A stretch of DNA of 64,000 bases from Idiomarina aquatica (GCF_004362895.1 NZ_SNXI01000013.1:16944-80943); one strand, 5' to 3'; positions 42,863-52,840 are shown, counted from the first letter of the stretch. A program made the numbers and translations. The notes: generated by a model not told the origin, from the letters alone.

Positions 42863-44047
42863 TTAGTGGTATCCCACTTCTTTAATAATGGCTTTACCCA
42901 TTTCGTTAAGGCTGATACTACGCGATGAAATTCCGGCCGAGGCGACTGCCTGCGGCATACCGTAAACCACGCAACTGGCCTCGTCCTGCGCCCAAATGGT
43001 GGCGCCTTTTTGCTTAAGCATGCGCGAGCCTTCACGGCCATCGGCGCCCATGCCGGTCAAAATAACACCTAAAACCTTGCCACCGAATAACTTCGATAAA
43101 CTGGCAAAGGTAATATCCACGCTCGGTTTGTAAGTCACCCGGCCACTGTTGTCTTCTTTGATACGCAGACGGGCGTTGCTGCTGGTGCCATCGACAATCA
43201 TTTGCTTACCACCCGGTGCCAGATACGCCTGTCCGGGGCGCAGTACATCGCCGTCTTCGGCTTCTTTGACCCGCACTTTACACAGTCCGTCGAGCCGTTG
43301 CGAAAATGCCTTGGTAAACGCCGCCGGCATATGCTGCACCATGACAATCGGGTAGGGAAAATCGGCAGGTAACTGAGTCAGAATTTTTTGCAGCGCCACC
43401 GGACCACCGGTCGAGGTGCCGATTGCCAGAATTTGATACGCACGATTAATGGTTAAACTACTGGTCGATGCGACGCTGGCCGGCGCTGTGGCCTCGTCCC
43501 GCTGACGTTGACGTTGTTCGCTGCGTTGGCGAATCCGATCCAGCGCCGAACCTGACGAACCCCTCGTCGCGGGGCTTCGTGTCAACGGCGTTGAGCTACG
43601 AGACGCCGGTGACGGCGGCGGTGTCGCCGCGCGGGTTGAACGGGCACCGGTATCGTTGGCAATGGCCAGCACCCGGTCTTGCAAGGTTTTTACCGCCTCG
43701 TCGCGATTACGCGCGATGTCTTCAAATTTTTTCGGCAGAAAGTCAGCCGCCCCGGCTTCCAGCGCATTTAAGGTTGCGGTTGCGCCCTCATGTGTCAGTG
43801 AGCTGAACATCAAAATCGGGCACGGCGCCGAGCGCATGATTTCTTTTACTGCGTCGATGCCATTCATCACCGGCATTTCGATGTCCATGGTAATGACGTC
43901 AGGGCGAAGGGATTTAGCCTTGTCGACGGCCTCGCGACCGTCGTTGGCAGAGCCGATAACTTCTAAGCGGCTGTTTTGTTCGAGGATCTCAGTGACTCGG
44001 CGGCGAAAAAACGCCGAGTCATCTACCACCAGAACTCGTACTGTCAT
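42863..44047 (-). CDS. cheB: Chemotaxis methylesterase CheB
   Basis: 394 aa. Receiver domain (1-125) with DD11-12 and phospho-acceptor Asp in TMDIEMPV, an extended Ser/Thr/Arg/Pro linker (about 130-200) and the esterase domain with catalytic Ser (GTSTGGP), His (QHMPAAF) and Asp (GMGADGREG). It demethylates receptors. The linker near 43555-43600 has a palindromic stretch that may also be repeat-derived. Confidence 0.96.
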   Translation of the reverse strand: MTVRVLVVDDSAFFRRRVTEILEQNSRLEVIGSANDGREAVDKAKSLRPDVITMDIEMPVMNGIDAVKEIMRSAPCPILMFSSLTHEGATATLNALEAGAADFLPKKFEDIARNRDEAVKTLQDRVLAIANDTGARSTRAATPPPSPASRSSTPLTRSPATRGSSGSALDRIRQRSEQRQRQRDEATAPASVASTSSLTINRAYQILAIGTSTGGPVALQKILTQLPADFPYPIVMVQHMPAAFTKAFSQRLDGLCKVRVKEAEDGDVLRPGQAYLAPGGKQMIVDGTSSNARLRIKEDNSGRVTYKPSVDITFASLSKLFGGKVLGVILTGMGADGREGSRMLKQKGATIWAQDEASCVVYGMPQAVASAGISSRSISLNEMGKAIIKEVGYH

Positions 44048-44062
44048 GTGGAGGGTTATCCG

Positions 44063-46249
44063 TTAACGTTTAGCGTAATACTTCAGCATGCTGGGTACAT
44101 CAATAATCAGCGCGATACCACCGTCACTGGTGATGGTCGCGCCGGCCATACCCGGCGTACCCTGTAATAATTTATCCAACGGCTTGATCACAACTTCTTC
44201 CTGACCAATCAACGCATTAACCACAAAGCCAACTTGTTGGTTGCCGATTTGCACCACCACAACGTGACCATTCTCGTCGCGGGCTGAGCCATCAGGATTG
44301 CGCACCAGCCATTTCTCCAGGAAGAACAACGGAATCGCACGATTACGTACAATCAGCGTTAACTGCCCATCGACGGTGTTGGTTTTGCTCATGTCGAGGT
44401 CAATAATCTCGCTAACTACCGCTAACGGCAAGGCAAACGTCTGCTGTTTTACTGCCACCATCAGGGTCGGCAAAATAGCCAGTGTCAGCGGCACTTTGAT
44501 CATCAATTCAGTGCCTTTGCCGAGCTCCGAATTGATCTTAACACTGCCGTTAAGCTGCGAGATCTTGGTTTTCACCACGTCCATACCCACGCCGCGTCCG
44601 GATACTTCCGACACTTGTTCTTTGGTCGAGAAGCCGGCGGCAAAAATCAGGTTATAGGCGTCTTCGTCGCTCATACGGGCGGCACTGTCTTCGTCCAGCA
44701 CCCCGCGTTTAATGGCAATTTGCTTGAGTTTTTCAGCGTCCATACCGGCACCGTCGTCTTTAATCGACAACATGATATGGTCGCCTTCCTGCGACGCTGA
44801 TAATGTTACCGTACCCTGCCGTGGCTTGCCTTTGGCAACTCGGTCATCCGGCATTTCGATACCGTGGTCAACTGAGTTACGCACCAAATGCACCAGTGGA
44901 TCGGCCAGCGCCTCGACCAGGTTTTTATCCAGGTCGGTGTCTTCGCCGTGCATTTCCAGGTTAATTTCTTTTTTCAGGCTACGCGCCAGATCACGCACCA
45001 CCCGTGGGAATCGACCAAAGACTTTCTTGATCGGCTGCATACGGGTTTTCATCACCGCGCCCTGCAAATCGCCGGTAACCACATCCAGATTAGAAATGGC
45101 TTTGCTCATTTCCTGAGCGTTTTCGGCGTCGTCGTTGTTACTCAGACTCAGTAAACGGTTACGCACCAGCACCAGCTCACCGACCATATTCATGATGTCG
45201 TCGAGACGCTTGGTATCGACACGCACTGTGGTTTCGGGTGGCTTTGCGGCTTCGGCTTTAGGGCCTGCGGCCGGTTTGGCACCTGCGGCGGGTTTAGGGC
45301 CTTCGGCCGGTTTAGAGCTTGCCTTCGGCTGCGCTGGTTTAGAGGCTTTGCCTGGTTTGGGGCCTGCGGCCGGTTTGGCGCCTTCGGCGGGTTTAGAGGC
45401 TTCGCCTGGTTTAGGGCTTGCCTTCGGCTGTGCCGCTTTGTCGGCTGCCGTCGGGGCTTTGCCCTGGCCATGCAGTTCGTCTAACAATGATTCGAACTCA
45501 TCGTCAGTAATTTCGTCGTCTTTCGACTTATCCGCTTTTTTCTGTTCTTCTTGCTGTTTTTCAGCGCTGGTCGGCGCTTTGCCGCTGCCGTGTAATTCGT
45601 CCAGCAGCGCCTCGAATTCGTCGTCAGTTATTTCGTCGTCGTCTTTACCCTTGCCGGAAGCAGGAGTTGCAGCCGCATCATCAGCTTTGGTAGCACCAGG
45701 ACCTTTGCCGCTGCCGTGAAGTTCGTCGAGCAGCGCTTCAAATTCGTCATCCTGAATTTCGTCAATACCACCGTCAGACGATGGTTGCTCTGCCGCCGGT
45801 TGTTCTGGCTCTGGCGGAGCTTCGGCAACACTCTCATCAGCAGCACTATCGTCTTCGGTCTCTGGTTCGCTTAACTTATGCAACGCTTGTAATAATTCGT
45901 CAGAAGCCGCTTCGGGCTCGTCCCGCGCTTGCAACTGCGCAAACTGTGCATTAATGGTGTCCAGTGCCTGCAGGATCACGTCCATAAGCTCTGAGGTGAC
46001 TTTACGCTGATGGTTACGCAAGGTATCGAACACGTTTTCGGCACCGTGACAGGTATCGACCAACGCGTGTACATTCAAAAACCCAGCGCCGCCTTTAACC
46101 GTGTGGAAGCCACGGAAAATAGCATTCAGCAAGTCGGAATTCTCAGGATCGTTTTCCAGCTCTACCAGCTGTTCAGATAGTTGCTCGAGTATCTCCCCGG
46201 CCTCTATCAAAAAATCCTGTAGAATATCTTCGTCCATTTCAAAGCTCAT
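44063..46249 (-). CDS. cheA: Chemotaxis histidine kinase CheA
   Basis: 728 aa. Hpt domain with phospho-His49 (HTVKGG); a region with three copies of a DDEFEALLDELHG motif (residues about 164-264); a Lys-Pro-rich linker (274-340) built of class iv hairpins; dimerisation (about 342-400); HATPase with VRNSVDHGI, DDGAGMD and GRGVGMD boxes; and a C-terminal CheW-like domain. A normal P2 domain is not evident between residues 110 and 340; the triple motif may take its place (inference). Confidence 0.95.
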   Translation of the reverse strand: MSFEMDEDILQDFLIEAGEILEQLSEQLVELENDPENSDLLNAIFRGFHTVKGGAGFLNVHALVDTCHGAENVFDTLRNHQRKVTSELMDVILQALDTINAQFAQLQARDEPEAASDELLQALHKLSEPETEDDSAADESVAEAPPEPEQPAAEQPSSDGGIDEIQDDEFEALLDELHGSGKGPGATKADDAAATPASGKGKDDDEITDDEFEALLDELHGSGKAPTSAEKQQEEQKKADKSKDDEITDDEFESLLDELHGQGKAPTAADKAAQPKASPKPGEASKPAEGAKPAAGPKPGKASKPAQPKASSKPAEGPKPAAGAKPAAGPKAEAAKPPETTVRVDTKRLDDIMNMVGELVLVRNRLLSLSNNDDAENAQEMSKAISNLDVVTGDLQGAVMKTRMQPIKKVFGRFPRVVRDLARSLKKEINLEMHGEDTDLDKNLVEALADPLVHLVRNSVDHGIEMPDDRVAKGKPRQGTVTLSASQEGDHIMLSIKDDGAGMDAEKLKQIAIKRGVLDEDSAARMSDEDAYNLIFAAGFSTKEQVSEVSGRGVGMDVVKTKISQLNGSVKINSELGKGTELMIKVPLTLAILPTLMVAVKQQTFALPLAVVSEIIDLDMSKTNTVDGQLTLIVRNRAIPLFFLEKWLVRNPDGSARDENGHVVVVQIGNQQVGFVVNALIGQEEVVIKPLDKLLQGTPGMAGATITSDGGIALIIDVPSMLKYYAKR
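45230..45430 (-). repeat. Hairpin array inside cheA (GGTTTAG spacers)
   Basis: Units such as GGCCTTCGGCC, AGGCTTTGCCT, GGCCTGCGGCC and AGGCTTCGCCT, each a small perfect hairpin, are separated by GGTTTAG or GGTTTGG. They are read in frame as a KP-rich linker. Confidence 0.75.
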
Positions 46250-46262
46250 GCGAGTGCTGCTC

Positions 46263-47003
46263 CTAGAATCCTAAACTGGACAGTAAATCATCAACATCGT
46301 CCTGACCATGAACCACGTCATCGCGCTTGTCGGCGTCAATAATCGGTCCCTCTGCTTGATTTTTATCGGCCGCTTTGGGCTCTTGCTTAGCAACTTTTTT
46401 GGCGTCATCACCAAAAAGTTTTAATAATTCAATCAGATTCTTCTCAACGTCTTCGACCAGTTGTATAACCCTGCGGATAATCTGTCCGGTAATATCCTGA
46501 AAATCCTGTGCCATCAATACTTCGGTCATCAGGCTATGGATCTGTGGCATGTTACTGCCACACGACTTCAATACATCGTCAACGCCATGACAAAGCGACT
46601 TAAACTCGTCTAACTGAATGTCATTGTCCATGAGTTTTTGCCACTGTGGCATTAATCGGTCGATTTTTTGATGCATGTCATCAGCCATAGGCAAACACGC
46701 TTCGACGGCATCCATGGTGCGGTTGGCTGCATCTTCGGTTTTTTGGATAACGTACTGTAAGCGGTTTTGGGCATCGGGCAGATCGTCTTCGGTCAACTGC
46801 ACAATACGTGGGTCCAGCTGAAAGTCTTGCAGCGCTTCGTGGAGGTCTCGCGTCAGCTGGCCGACCGACGTGAATAACTTGTCGTTGCGGCGATCAAACA
46901 TTTCGTCGAGTTTATCATTGGCTTTGCTTTGTTGGCCTGCCTCAAGCAGTTCTACCAGCTCTCGTGCTTGCTCTAACGAAACATTTCGGGCTTGCTCAGT
47001 CAT
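46263..47003 (-). CDS. cheZ: CheY-phosphate phosphatase CheZ
   Basis: 246 aa, mainly helical. The catalytic segment AQDFQDITGQIIRRV near residue 165 includes the active Gln. The C-terminal tail DDVDDLLSSLGF is the CheY-binding peptide. It sits between cheA and cheY. Confidence 0.95.
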   Translation of the reverse strand: MTEQARNVSLEQARELVELLEAGQQSKANDKLDEMFDRRNDKLFTSVGQLTRDLHEALQDFQLDPRIVQLTEDDLPDAQNRLQYVIQKTEDAANRTMDAVEACLPMADDMHQKIDRLMPQWQKLMDNDIQLDEFKSLCHGVDDVLKSCGSNMPQIHSLMTEVLMAQDFQDITGQIIRRVIQLVEDVEKNLIELLKLFGDDAKKVAKQEPKAADKNQAEGPIIDADKRDDVVHGQDDVDDLLSSLGF

Positions 47004-47018
47004 GGAGGCTTGCCCTTA

Positions 47019-47390
47019 TTAGCTAATGCGTTCGAAAATTTTGTCGAGCTTTTCTTTAAGCGTCACTGCAGTGAATGGCTTAACGATGTAGCCGTTAACC
47101 CCTGCCTGCGCAGCCTGAATAATCTGCTCACGCTTGGCTTCTGCGGTTACCATTAATACCGGTAGGTGCGACAAGTTATCGTCTTTGCGAATTTCCTTAA
47201 GCAAATCGATACCCTGCATGCCCGGCATGTTCCAGTCGGTTACGACAAAGTCAAAGTCACCCTGTTGCAACATGGGTAGCGCGGTATTGCCGTCATCGGC
47301 TTCCTGAATATTAGTGAAGCCCAAATCACGCAACAAGTTCTTGATGATTCGTCTCATTGTTGAAAAGTCATCAACAACAAGAATTTTCAT
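47019..47390 (-). CDS. cheY: Chemotaxis response regulator CheY
   Basis: 123 aa from the ATG at 47390, which gives the usual start [14 protein letters not shown]; a GTG at 47414 would add eight odd residues. DD8-9, phospho-Asp in TDWNMPG, Thr and Lys (VKPF) are all present. Phospho-CheY binds the flagellar switch. Confidence 0.96.
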   Translation of the reverse strand: MKILVVDDFSTMRRIIKNLLRDLGFTNIQEADDGNTALPMLQQGDFDFVVTDWNMPGMQGIDLLKEIRKDDNLSHLPVLMVTAEAKREQIIQAAQAGVNGYIVKPFTAVTLKEKLDKIFERIS

Positions 47391-47435
47391 ATTTTTATCC
47401 AAAGCTCCCTCCACTGAGGCTCTCGATTACCACGT

Positions 47436-48161
47436 TTAGTCAACCCAGTTTTGCATCCGTGATTTAAGACGCAGCATAGCCTGACTATGAATTTGACTGA
47501 CTCGCGATTCGCTCACACTGAGCACTTCGCCAATCTCTTTTAAGTTTAATTCTTCATCATAATACAACGAAAGCACTAAAGCTTCACGTTCTGGCAACGT
47601 CGAAATGGTATCAGCCAGCGCCCGATGAAAGGCATCATTCTCTACATCCCGCTGTGGCTCATAGTGCGAGCCGGTAACTTGTTCCGGAATAATGGCGTCT
47701 TCTGACACGCCTAGATCTTCCATTCCGATAATGCGCCCCGAGTTTACATCACGCAGGATAGCGTGATATTCATCCAGCGACATCTCCAGTCGCTCAGCCA
47801 CTTCAACGTCTTTGGCATCGCGGCCGGTGTCGTTTTCGACCAACCGGATAGCCTCTAAAACACGGCGGTGATTTCGATGCACCGAACGTGGCGCCCAGTC
47901 GCCGCGGCGTATCTCGTCTAACATCGCGCCGCGAATGCGGATACCGGCAAAGGTCTCAAAACTCGCGCCTTTGCTACCGTCAAAATTACGCGCCGCTTCT
48001 AACAACCCAATCATCCCCGACTGAATTAAATCATCGACCTGCACGCTGGCCGGCAAGCGCGCCATCATGTGATGCGCAATGCGTTTTACCAGGCCGGTAT
48101 GTTGTTCGATGATAGCCTGCCGGTTATCGGCATGGGCGCTGTAAACAGCCGCTTTATTCAT
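47436..48161 (-). CDS. fliA: Flagellar sigma factor FliA (sigma-28)
   Basis: 241 aa from the ATG at 48161, which has AGGA eight bases upstream; an ATG at 48170 is also possible. Region 2 (VDDLIQSGMIGLLEAARNFD), region 3 and the C-terminal HTH (NLKEIGEVLSVSESRVSQI) are clear. It drives late flagellar and chemotaxis promoters. The gene start overlaps the fleN end. Confidence 0.96.
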   Translation of the reverse strand: MNKAAVYSAHADNRQAIIEQHTGLVKRIAHHMMARLPASVQVDDLIQSGMIGLLEAARNFDGSKGASFETFAGIRIRGAMLDEIRRGDWAPRSVHRNHRRVLEAIRLVENDTGRDAKDVEVAERLEMSLDEYHAILRDVNSGRIIGMEDLGVSEDAIIPEQVTGSHYEPQRDVENDAFHRALADTISTLPEREALVLSLYYDEELNLKEIGEVLSVSESRVSQIHSQAMLRLKSRMQNWVD

Positions 48162-49026
48162 TGGCAACATCCTGCTTATTAGCGTTATCGGCAGAAGTTA
48201 TTAATTGTTCAAGGAAAAATTCCATATGACCGCCGGCTTGTGCCGGAATCGGCCAATCCAGAGCCTTTTTCGCCAACGCTTTTATCGCCAGCGACGCCGG
48301 TGATTTGGGGTGCGCCATAACCATGGCTTTTTGTTTGCGAACGGCTAAACGTAAGTTCTCGTCAAACGGAATAATCGCTGACAATTCTATCGCAACATCT
48401 AAAAAGCGATCGGTGACCTTGGTCAACTTATTGAACAGCACCTGGCCGTCGCGCAGGTTGCGCACCATATTGGCGACCACTTTAAATTTAAACACACCCT
48501 GGTCGCGGCTTAGCACCTTCATCAGCGCATAGGCGTCGGTAATTGAGGTGGGCTCGTCGCAAACCACCACGATAACGTCTTGCGAGGCTCTGGCAAAGCT
48601 GACCACGGTGTTACCAATACCGGCAGCGGTGTCGACAATCAATACGTCAAAATCGTGCTGCAGATCGCTGAAGGCCTGAATTAGACTAGCGTGCTCACGT
48701 TCAGTTAATTCGACCATAGAGCGGGTGCCGGAGGTCGCCGGGACAATCTTTATGCCGGCCGGCCCTTCGATGAGAATATCGCGCAGCTCGGCAGTGCCAT
48801 CGAGTACGTGCGAGAGGTTTTTTTGTACCCGCAAGCCCAGCATCACGTCCACATTGGCCAAGCCTAAGTCAGCATCCAGTACCAGTACGCGTTTGCCCTG
48901 CTGAGCCATCGCGATAGCCATATTAAGCGACACGTTGGTTTTACCCACGCCGCCTTTGCCACCGGTCACTGCAATTACTTTGATCTTAGATTGTTTCATT
49001 CTTCTTAAGCCACTTGCTTGGTCCAT
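48154..49026 (-). CDS. fleN: Flagellar number regulator FleN/FlhG
   Basis: 290-aa MinD-like ATPase. Deviant Walker A GGKGGVGKTN near residue 21, DADLGLANVDVMLG, DTAAGIG. It limits polar flagella to one, in Pseudomonas by inhibiting FleQ. It lies between flhF and fliA as usual. Confidence 0.95.
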   Translation of the reverse strand: MDQASGLRRMKQSKIKVIAVTGGKGGVGKTNVSLNMAIAMAQQGKRVLVLDADLGLANVDVMLGLRVQKNLSHVLDGTAELRDILIEGPAGIKIVPATSGTRSMVELTEREHASLIQAFSDLQHDFDVLIVDTAAGIGNTVVSFARASQDVIVVVCDEPTSITDAYALMKVLSRDQGVFKFKVVANMVRNLRDGQVLFNKLTKVTDRFLDVAIELSAIIPFDENLRLAVRKQKAMVMAHPKSPASLAIKALAKKALDWPIPAQAGGHMEFFLEQLITSADNANKQDVANE

Positions 49027-49041
49027 GTGCGCGCTACTTCT

Positions 49042-50385
49042 TTAGTTAATACTAGACTGCCAGTAGGATTTTGGCATTTCTGCCATGTTCGAACAAATGC
49101 TTTTGTCATACAAGCGTTCGGCTTCGCTCACTAAATAGTGGGCGTCGGCCACTTTCATGTCTTCCGGCACTTGCTGACCATTTGTTAGATAACTTACCGC
49201 CATGCCATGCTCGATGGCAACACTTATACTCTCACCCAGACTCAGACATTCGTCGAGTTTGGTAAAAATACAACCGCTCAGCGGCAGCGTTTTAAACTGT
49301 TTTACCGCATCGTTAAGCACTTGTGTTTGCGATGTAGCCGATAATACCAGATATGGGCGAATGCGCAGACGATTATTGTGCAGTAAGGTCGCTAATTGGT
49401 CGTTTAAGCGTTTATCGCGCTGACCCATGCCGGCAGTATCAATCAGAATCAGCGATTTATCACGTAATGTGAGCATCGCATCGGCCAGTTCTTTGGCGTT
49501 ATTAGCGACTTTGACCGGACAGCCAATAATACGGCCATAGGTTTGCAATTGTTCACTGGCACCGATACGGAAGGTATCGGTGGTAATAAGCGCAACGTTA
49601 TCAGCGCCGTGGCGCTGGGCGTAACGCGCTGCTAACTTAGCAATAGTGGTGGTTTTGCCGACACCGGTAGGGCCAACCAAGGCCACTGCGCCGCCACGCG
49701 TCAAAATATCGTCAGCGGTGGTGTTTAACTGACCTTCAAGCAATTGCAGGCATTGCTCCCAGCTATCGTCGTCACCGCCTTCGGGAATAAAGCAGGCGAT
49801 TTGATCGGCGATGCGTTCGCTTAAACCCATGCCCATCAGGCGTTTGGTCAGCATTGCGCGGATAGGTTCTTCACGTTCGACTTCCTGCTTCATCAGGCCG
49901 CTTAGCTGGTGTTGCAGTAGGTCTTTGATGCCGCGAATTTGGGCTTTTAATTCGGCGATTTCTGCGGCGGATCCGCCGGTGACGTGCTCGGGGATTTCGT
50001 CATCACGCTGCGCGTGGGCTGTTTGCGCCTGTGGCGCGGCTGTTTCGGCCTGCGGCCGGGCTGTTTTGGGCTGCGCCCAGGCTGTTTGCTCCTGCGGCGC
50101 GGCTGTTTGCTGCGTGCCTTCGGCCGCAGCGGCTGTTGGGCTTGTGCCTTCGGCACTCGCTGATTGGCGTTGTAGGAGTTCGGTTAGAGAATTTGCTGGG
50201 GTGGGCTCCTGCTGCGCAGTCGCCTCCTCTGCTGGCTGTTGGGCGTCGGGGTCGATGGCGGCGACTATTTCGATGCCGCCGTTAACCTTTTTGTTGGACA
50301 TGATGACAGCGTCCGGGCCCAGGGTTTCTTTTACCTGCAACAATGCGCGGCGCATATCTTCGGCAAAAAAGCGTTTAATTTTCAC
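49042..50385 (-). CDS. flhF: Polar flagellar GTPase FlhF
   Basis: 447-aa SRP-type GTPase. N-terminal B domain (residues 1-45), a long variable linker, NG domain with G1 GPTGVGKTT, DTFRIGASEQL, DTAGMGQRD and TKLDEC. It sets the polar site of flagellum assembly. Linker residues 76-127 are encoded by a class iv hairpin array, so the gene appears to carry a repeat insertion. Confidence 0.95.
   Translation of the reverse strand: MKIKRFFAEDMRRALLQVKETLGPDAVIMSNKKVNGGIEIVAAIDPDAQQPAEEATAQQEPTPANSLTELLQRQSASAEGTSPTAAAAEGTQQTAAPQEQTAWAQPKTARPQAETAAPQAQTAHAQRDDEIPEHVTGGSAAEIAELKAQIRGIKDLLQHQLSGLMKQEVEREEPIRAMLTKRLMGMGLSERIADQIACFIPEGGDDDSWEQCLQLLEGQLNTTADDILTRGGAVALVGPTGVGKTTTIAKLAARYAQRHGADNVALITTDTFRIGASEQLQTYGRIIGCPVKVANNAKELADAMLTLRDKSLILIDTAGMGQRDKRLNDQLATLLHNNRLRIRPYLVLSATSQTQVLNDAVKQFKTLPLSGCIFTKLDECLSLGESISVAIEHGMAVSYLTNGQQVPEDMKVADAHYLVSEAERLYDKSICSNMAEMPKSYWQSSIN
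50005..50160 (-). repeat. Hairpin array inside flhF (AACAGCC spacers)
   Basis: Hairpins such as CGGCCTGCGGCCG, GGGCTGCGCCC and GCGCCTGTGGCGC alternate with GGCTGTTT (AAACAGCC on the other strand). This is the unit structure of the arrays at 62811 and 63380. It is read in frame as an Ala/Gln/Thr/Pro linker. Confidence 0.8.
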
Positions 50386-50399
50386 AAGCGACTCCCATC

Positions 50400-52541
50400 C
50401 TAACTATTCTGGCCCACGGCTTGGTTTCCGCCGATGGAGCTGACTATCCGAATTTGTTTATCGTCGGGGATTTCCTGATAACTCAGTACTCTCATGCCAT
50501 CTGTCGCGTGACGGGCAAAACGTGCCATGGTCGAGCGCAGTAGCCCCGAAGTTAGCAACACTGACGGTTCTCCGTTCATTTCCTGTTGCTGATGTACGTC
50601 GCGTAATGAGGTTTGTAAGCGTTCTGCCAGGCCGGGTTCGATACCTGCGCCTTGCTGATTGCCCTCATTACCGGCGGCTTGCAGAGACTGATGCAACATC
50701 TGTTCCAACTCTGGTGCTAAAGTGACGACAGGCAGCTCTGGCGCGCCTTCCGAGATATCCTGGACAATGAGTCGGCGTAGCGCGATACGTACGGCGGCGG
50801 TCAGAACGTCAGGATCTTGACTCCGCGGTGCGTACTCCACCAAGGTCTGCACAATCGTGCGTAAATCGCGGATGGCGATGCCCTCGTCCAGCAGGTTTTG
50901 CAGTACTTTAACGAAGTTACCCAGCGACAACATATCGGGAATAAGGCCTTCGGTCAGTTTTGGATGGCTGCGTCCCAGGCGATCCAGCAATTCTTGTGCT
51001 TCTTCGTGGCCCAGTAGTTGCGACGCTTGGTTAGTGACAATCTGGCTTAAATGAGTGGCGACAACCGTCGCTGAATCAACCACGGTATAGCCGAGGGTTT
51101 GCGCGTGTTCGCGCTGTTCCGGACGGATCCATACCGCATCCAGGCCAAATGCGGGGTCTTTGGTTTTTTCGCCTTCAAGTTCGCCAAATACCTGACCCGG
51201 GTTAATGGCCAGTTCCCAGTCGTGACGAATTTCTGCTTCACCCATGGTCACGCCCATCATGGTAATACGGTAGCTGTTAGGGCCTAAATCCAGGTTGTCG
51301 CGGATATGAACCGAGGGGACCAGGAACCCAAACTCCTGCGATTGCTTTTTACGCACACCTTTAATGCGCGAGAGCAGTTCCCCGCCTTGTGATTTATCCA
51401 CCAACGGAATTAAGCGGTAACCCACTTCCAGGCCTAGTGTGTCGACATGACGTACATCGTCCCAACTGAGTTCCTTTTGGGTTTGCTGTTGCTGCTGTTC
51501 TTGTTTTTCCTGCTCGACCAGCTCGCCTTCTTGTGACTCGCCTTTTTTAATTTTGAAATAAGCGGCGCCGGCTAAAATCGCTGACATGCTTAAAAAGGCC
51601 AGGTGCGGCATGCCGGGAATCACGCCCAAGGCAAATAAAATAGCGCTGGAAATGACCAATACACGGGGGTTGTCGATAAGCTGAAACACCACCGCATCAC
51701 CCATGTCTTTGGTGTCGTTTTCGCGGGTGATGATAATGGCGGTGGCAACCGAGAGTAGCAGCGATGGAATTTGCGCAACCAGGCCGTCACCGATGGTTAG
51801 CAGGGTATAAACTTCAATTGCTTCGCCAAATGTTAGTCCGTGTTGGATCATACCAATCAGGAAGCCGCCGACAATGTTGATTAGCAGGATGAGGATACCG
51901 GCGATGGCGTCGCCTTTTACAAATTTACTGGCACCATCCATCGAGCCGTAAAAGTCCGCTTCGCGGGTGACGTCGCTGCGGCGCAGTTTAGCTTCTTCCT
52001 GGTTAATAAGGCCGGCATTTAAGTCGGCATCGATAGCCATTTGCTTACCTGGCATGGCGTCGAGGGTAAAACGTGCGGTAACTTCCGAGATACGACCGGC
52101 ACCCTTGGTAATAACCACGAAGTTAATGATGACGAGAATGGCGAATACCACTAAACCAACAGTGTAGTTGCCGCCGATAACCACGCTACCAAAGGCTTCG
52201 ATAACGCTACCGGCAGCGCCCGGGCCGTTGTGCCCTTCAAGCAGGACGATACGGGTTGAGGCGACGTTTAGGGATAATCGTAATACCGTGGCGATCAACA
52301 ATACCGTGGGGAATGCGGCGAAATCGAGCGGCCGTTGGGTATATACTGCTACCAGCATAACCACGAGCGACAAGGTGATAGAGAACGAGAACAGGATATC
52401 CAGCATCATTGGCGGAATCGGTAGCACCACCATCGCCAAAATCGCCATTACCGCCATCGGCGTACCGAAGCCTTTGATTAAATGGGGATTTTTTTGCGCA
52501 AAGCCTTTTAAACTATTGAGCCGTTCTGCTCCACTCGCCAT
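50400..52541 (-). CDS. flhA: Flagellar export gate protein FlhA
   Basis: 713 aa. Eight membrane helices in the first about 340 residues, FHIPEP-family cytoplasmic loop (RFTLDAMPGKQMAIDADLN), and the cytoplasmic nonamer domain that docks chaperone-substrate complexes. First gene of the minus-strand motility operon running down to 40192; flhB and fliR must lie elsewhere. Confidence 0.97.
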   Translation of the reverse strand: MASGAERLNSLKGFAQKNPHLIKGFGTPMAVMAILAMVVLPIPPMMLDILFSFSITLSLVVMLVAVYTQRPLDFAAFPTVLLIATVLRLSLNVASTRIVLLEGHNGPGAAGSVIEAFGSVVIGGNYTVGLVVFAILVIINFVVITKGAGRISEVTARFTLDAMPGKQMAIDADLNAGLINQEEAKLRRSDVTREADFYGSMDGASKFVKGDAIAGILILLINIVGGFLIGMIQHGLTFGEAIEVYTLLTIGDGLVAQIPSLLLSVATAIIITRENDTKDMGDAVVFQLIDNPRVLVISSAILFALGVIPGMPHLAFLSMSAILAGAAYFKIKKGESQEGELVEQEKQEQQQQQTQKELSWDDVRHVDTLGLEVGYRLIPLVDKSQGGELLSRIKGVRKKQSQEFGFLVPSVHIRDNLDLGPNSYRITMMGVTMGEAEIRHDWELAINPGQVFGELEGEKTKDPAFGLDAVWIRPEQREHAQTLGYTVVDSATVVATHLSQIVTNQASQLLGHEEAQELLDRLGRSHPKLTEGLIPDMLSLGNFVKVLQNLLDEGIAIRDLRTIVQTLVEYAPRSQDPDVLTAAVRIALRRLIVQDISEGAPELPVVTLAPELEQMLHQSLQAAGNEGNQQGAGIEPGLAERLQTSLRDVHQQQEMNGEPSVLLTSGLLRSTMARFARHATDGMRVLSYQEIPDDKQIRIVSSIGGNQAVGQNS

Positions 52542-52617
52542 ACATCTTATCTCGCGTCAAAAGTTTGTATCTGGGGTTGGTGCATTCAATATTTGTGCCA
52601 AGTTCGGATTTATCGGC

Positions 52618-52840
52618 GGATGGGGGGCTTCGCCCCGCCGGTGCGCTCCCTGCGGTCGCTAAACCGGCGGGTACTTATGATATGAATTAAGATCTTGGGG
52701 CAGTCACGATCCGCGTTTTAAATGAATTCAACGTCAAATTCCGTTAAAACCTCAAATGCCGGCACATCCCGGGAATGCAAAAAGATCGTCAGTAGCCGCC
52801 GGCTTAGCGGCGAAGCCGCGTGACGGCGGTTCAAAGCGTA
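52618..52840. repeat. Long inverted-repeat element, copy 2
   Basis: The left arm 52631-52674 (CCGCCGGTGCG, GGTCGCTAAACCGGCGGGTA) pairs with 52792-52830 (TAGCCGCCGGCTTAGCGG). It shares its left arm and the inner GAATTAA-x-ATC-x-TGGGG block with the element at 10945. It fills the 410-bp gap between flhA and the pseudopilin genes; I see no gene in the gap. Confidence 0.65.
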
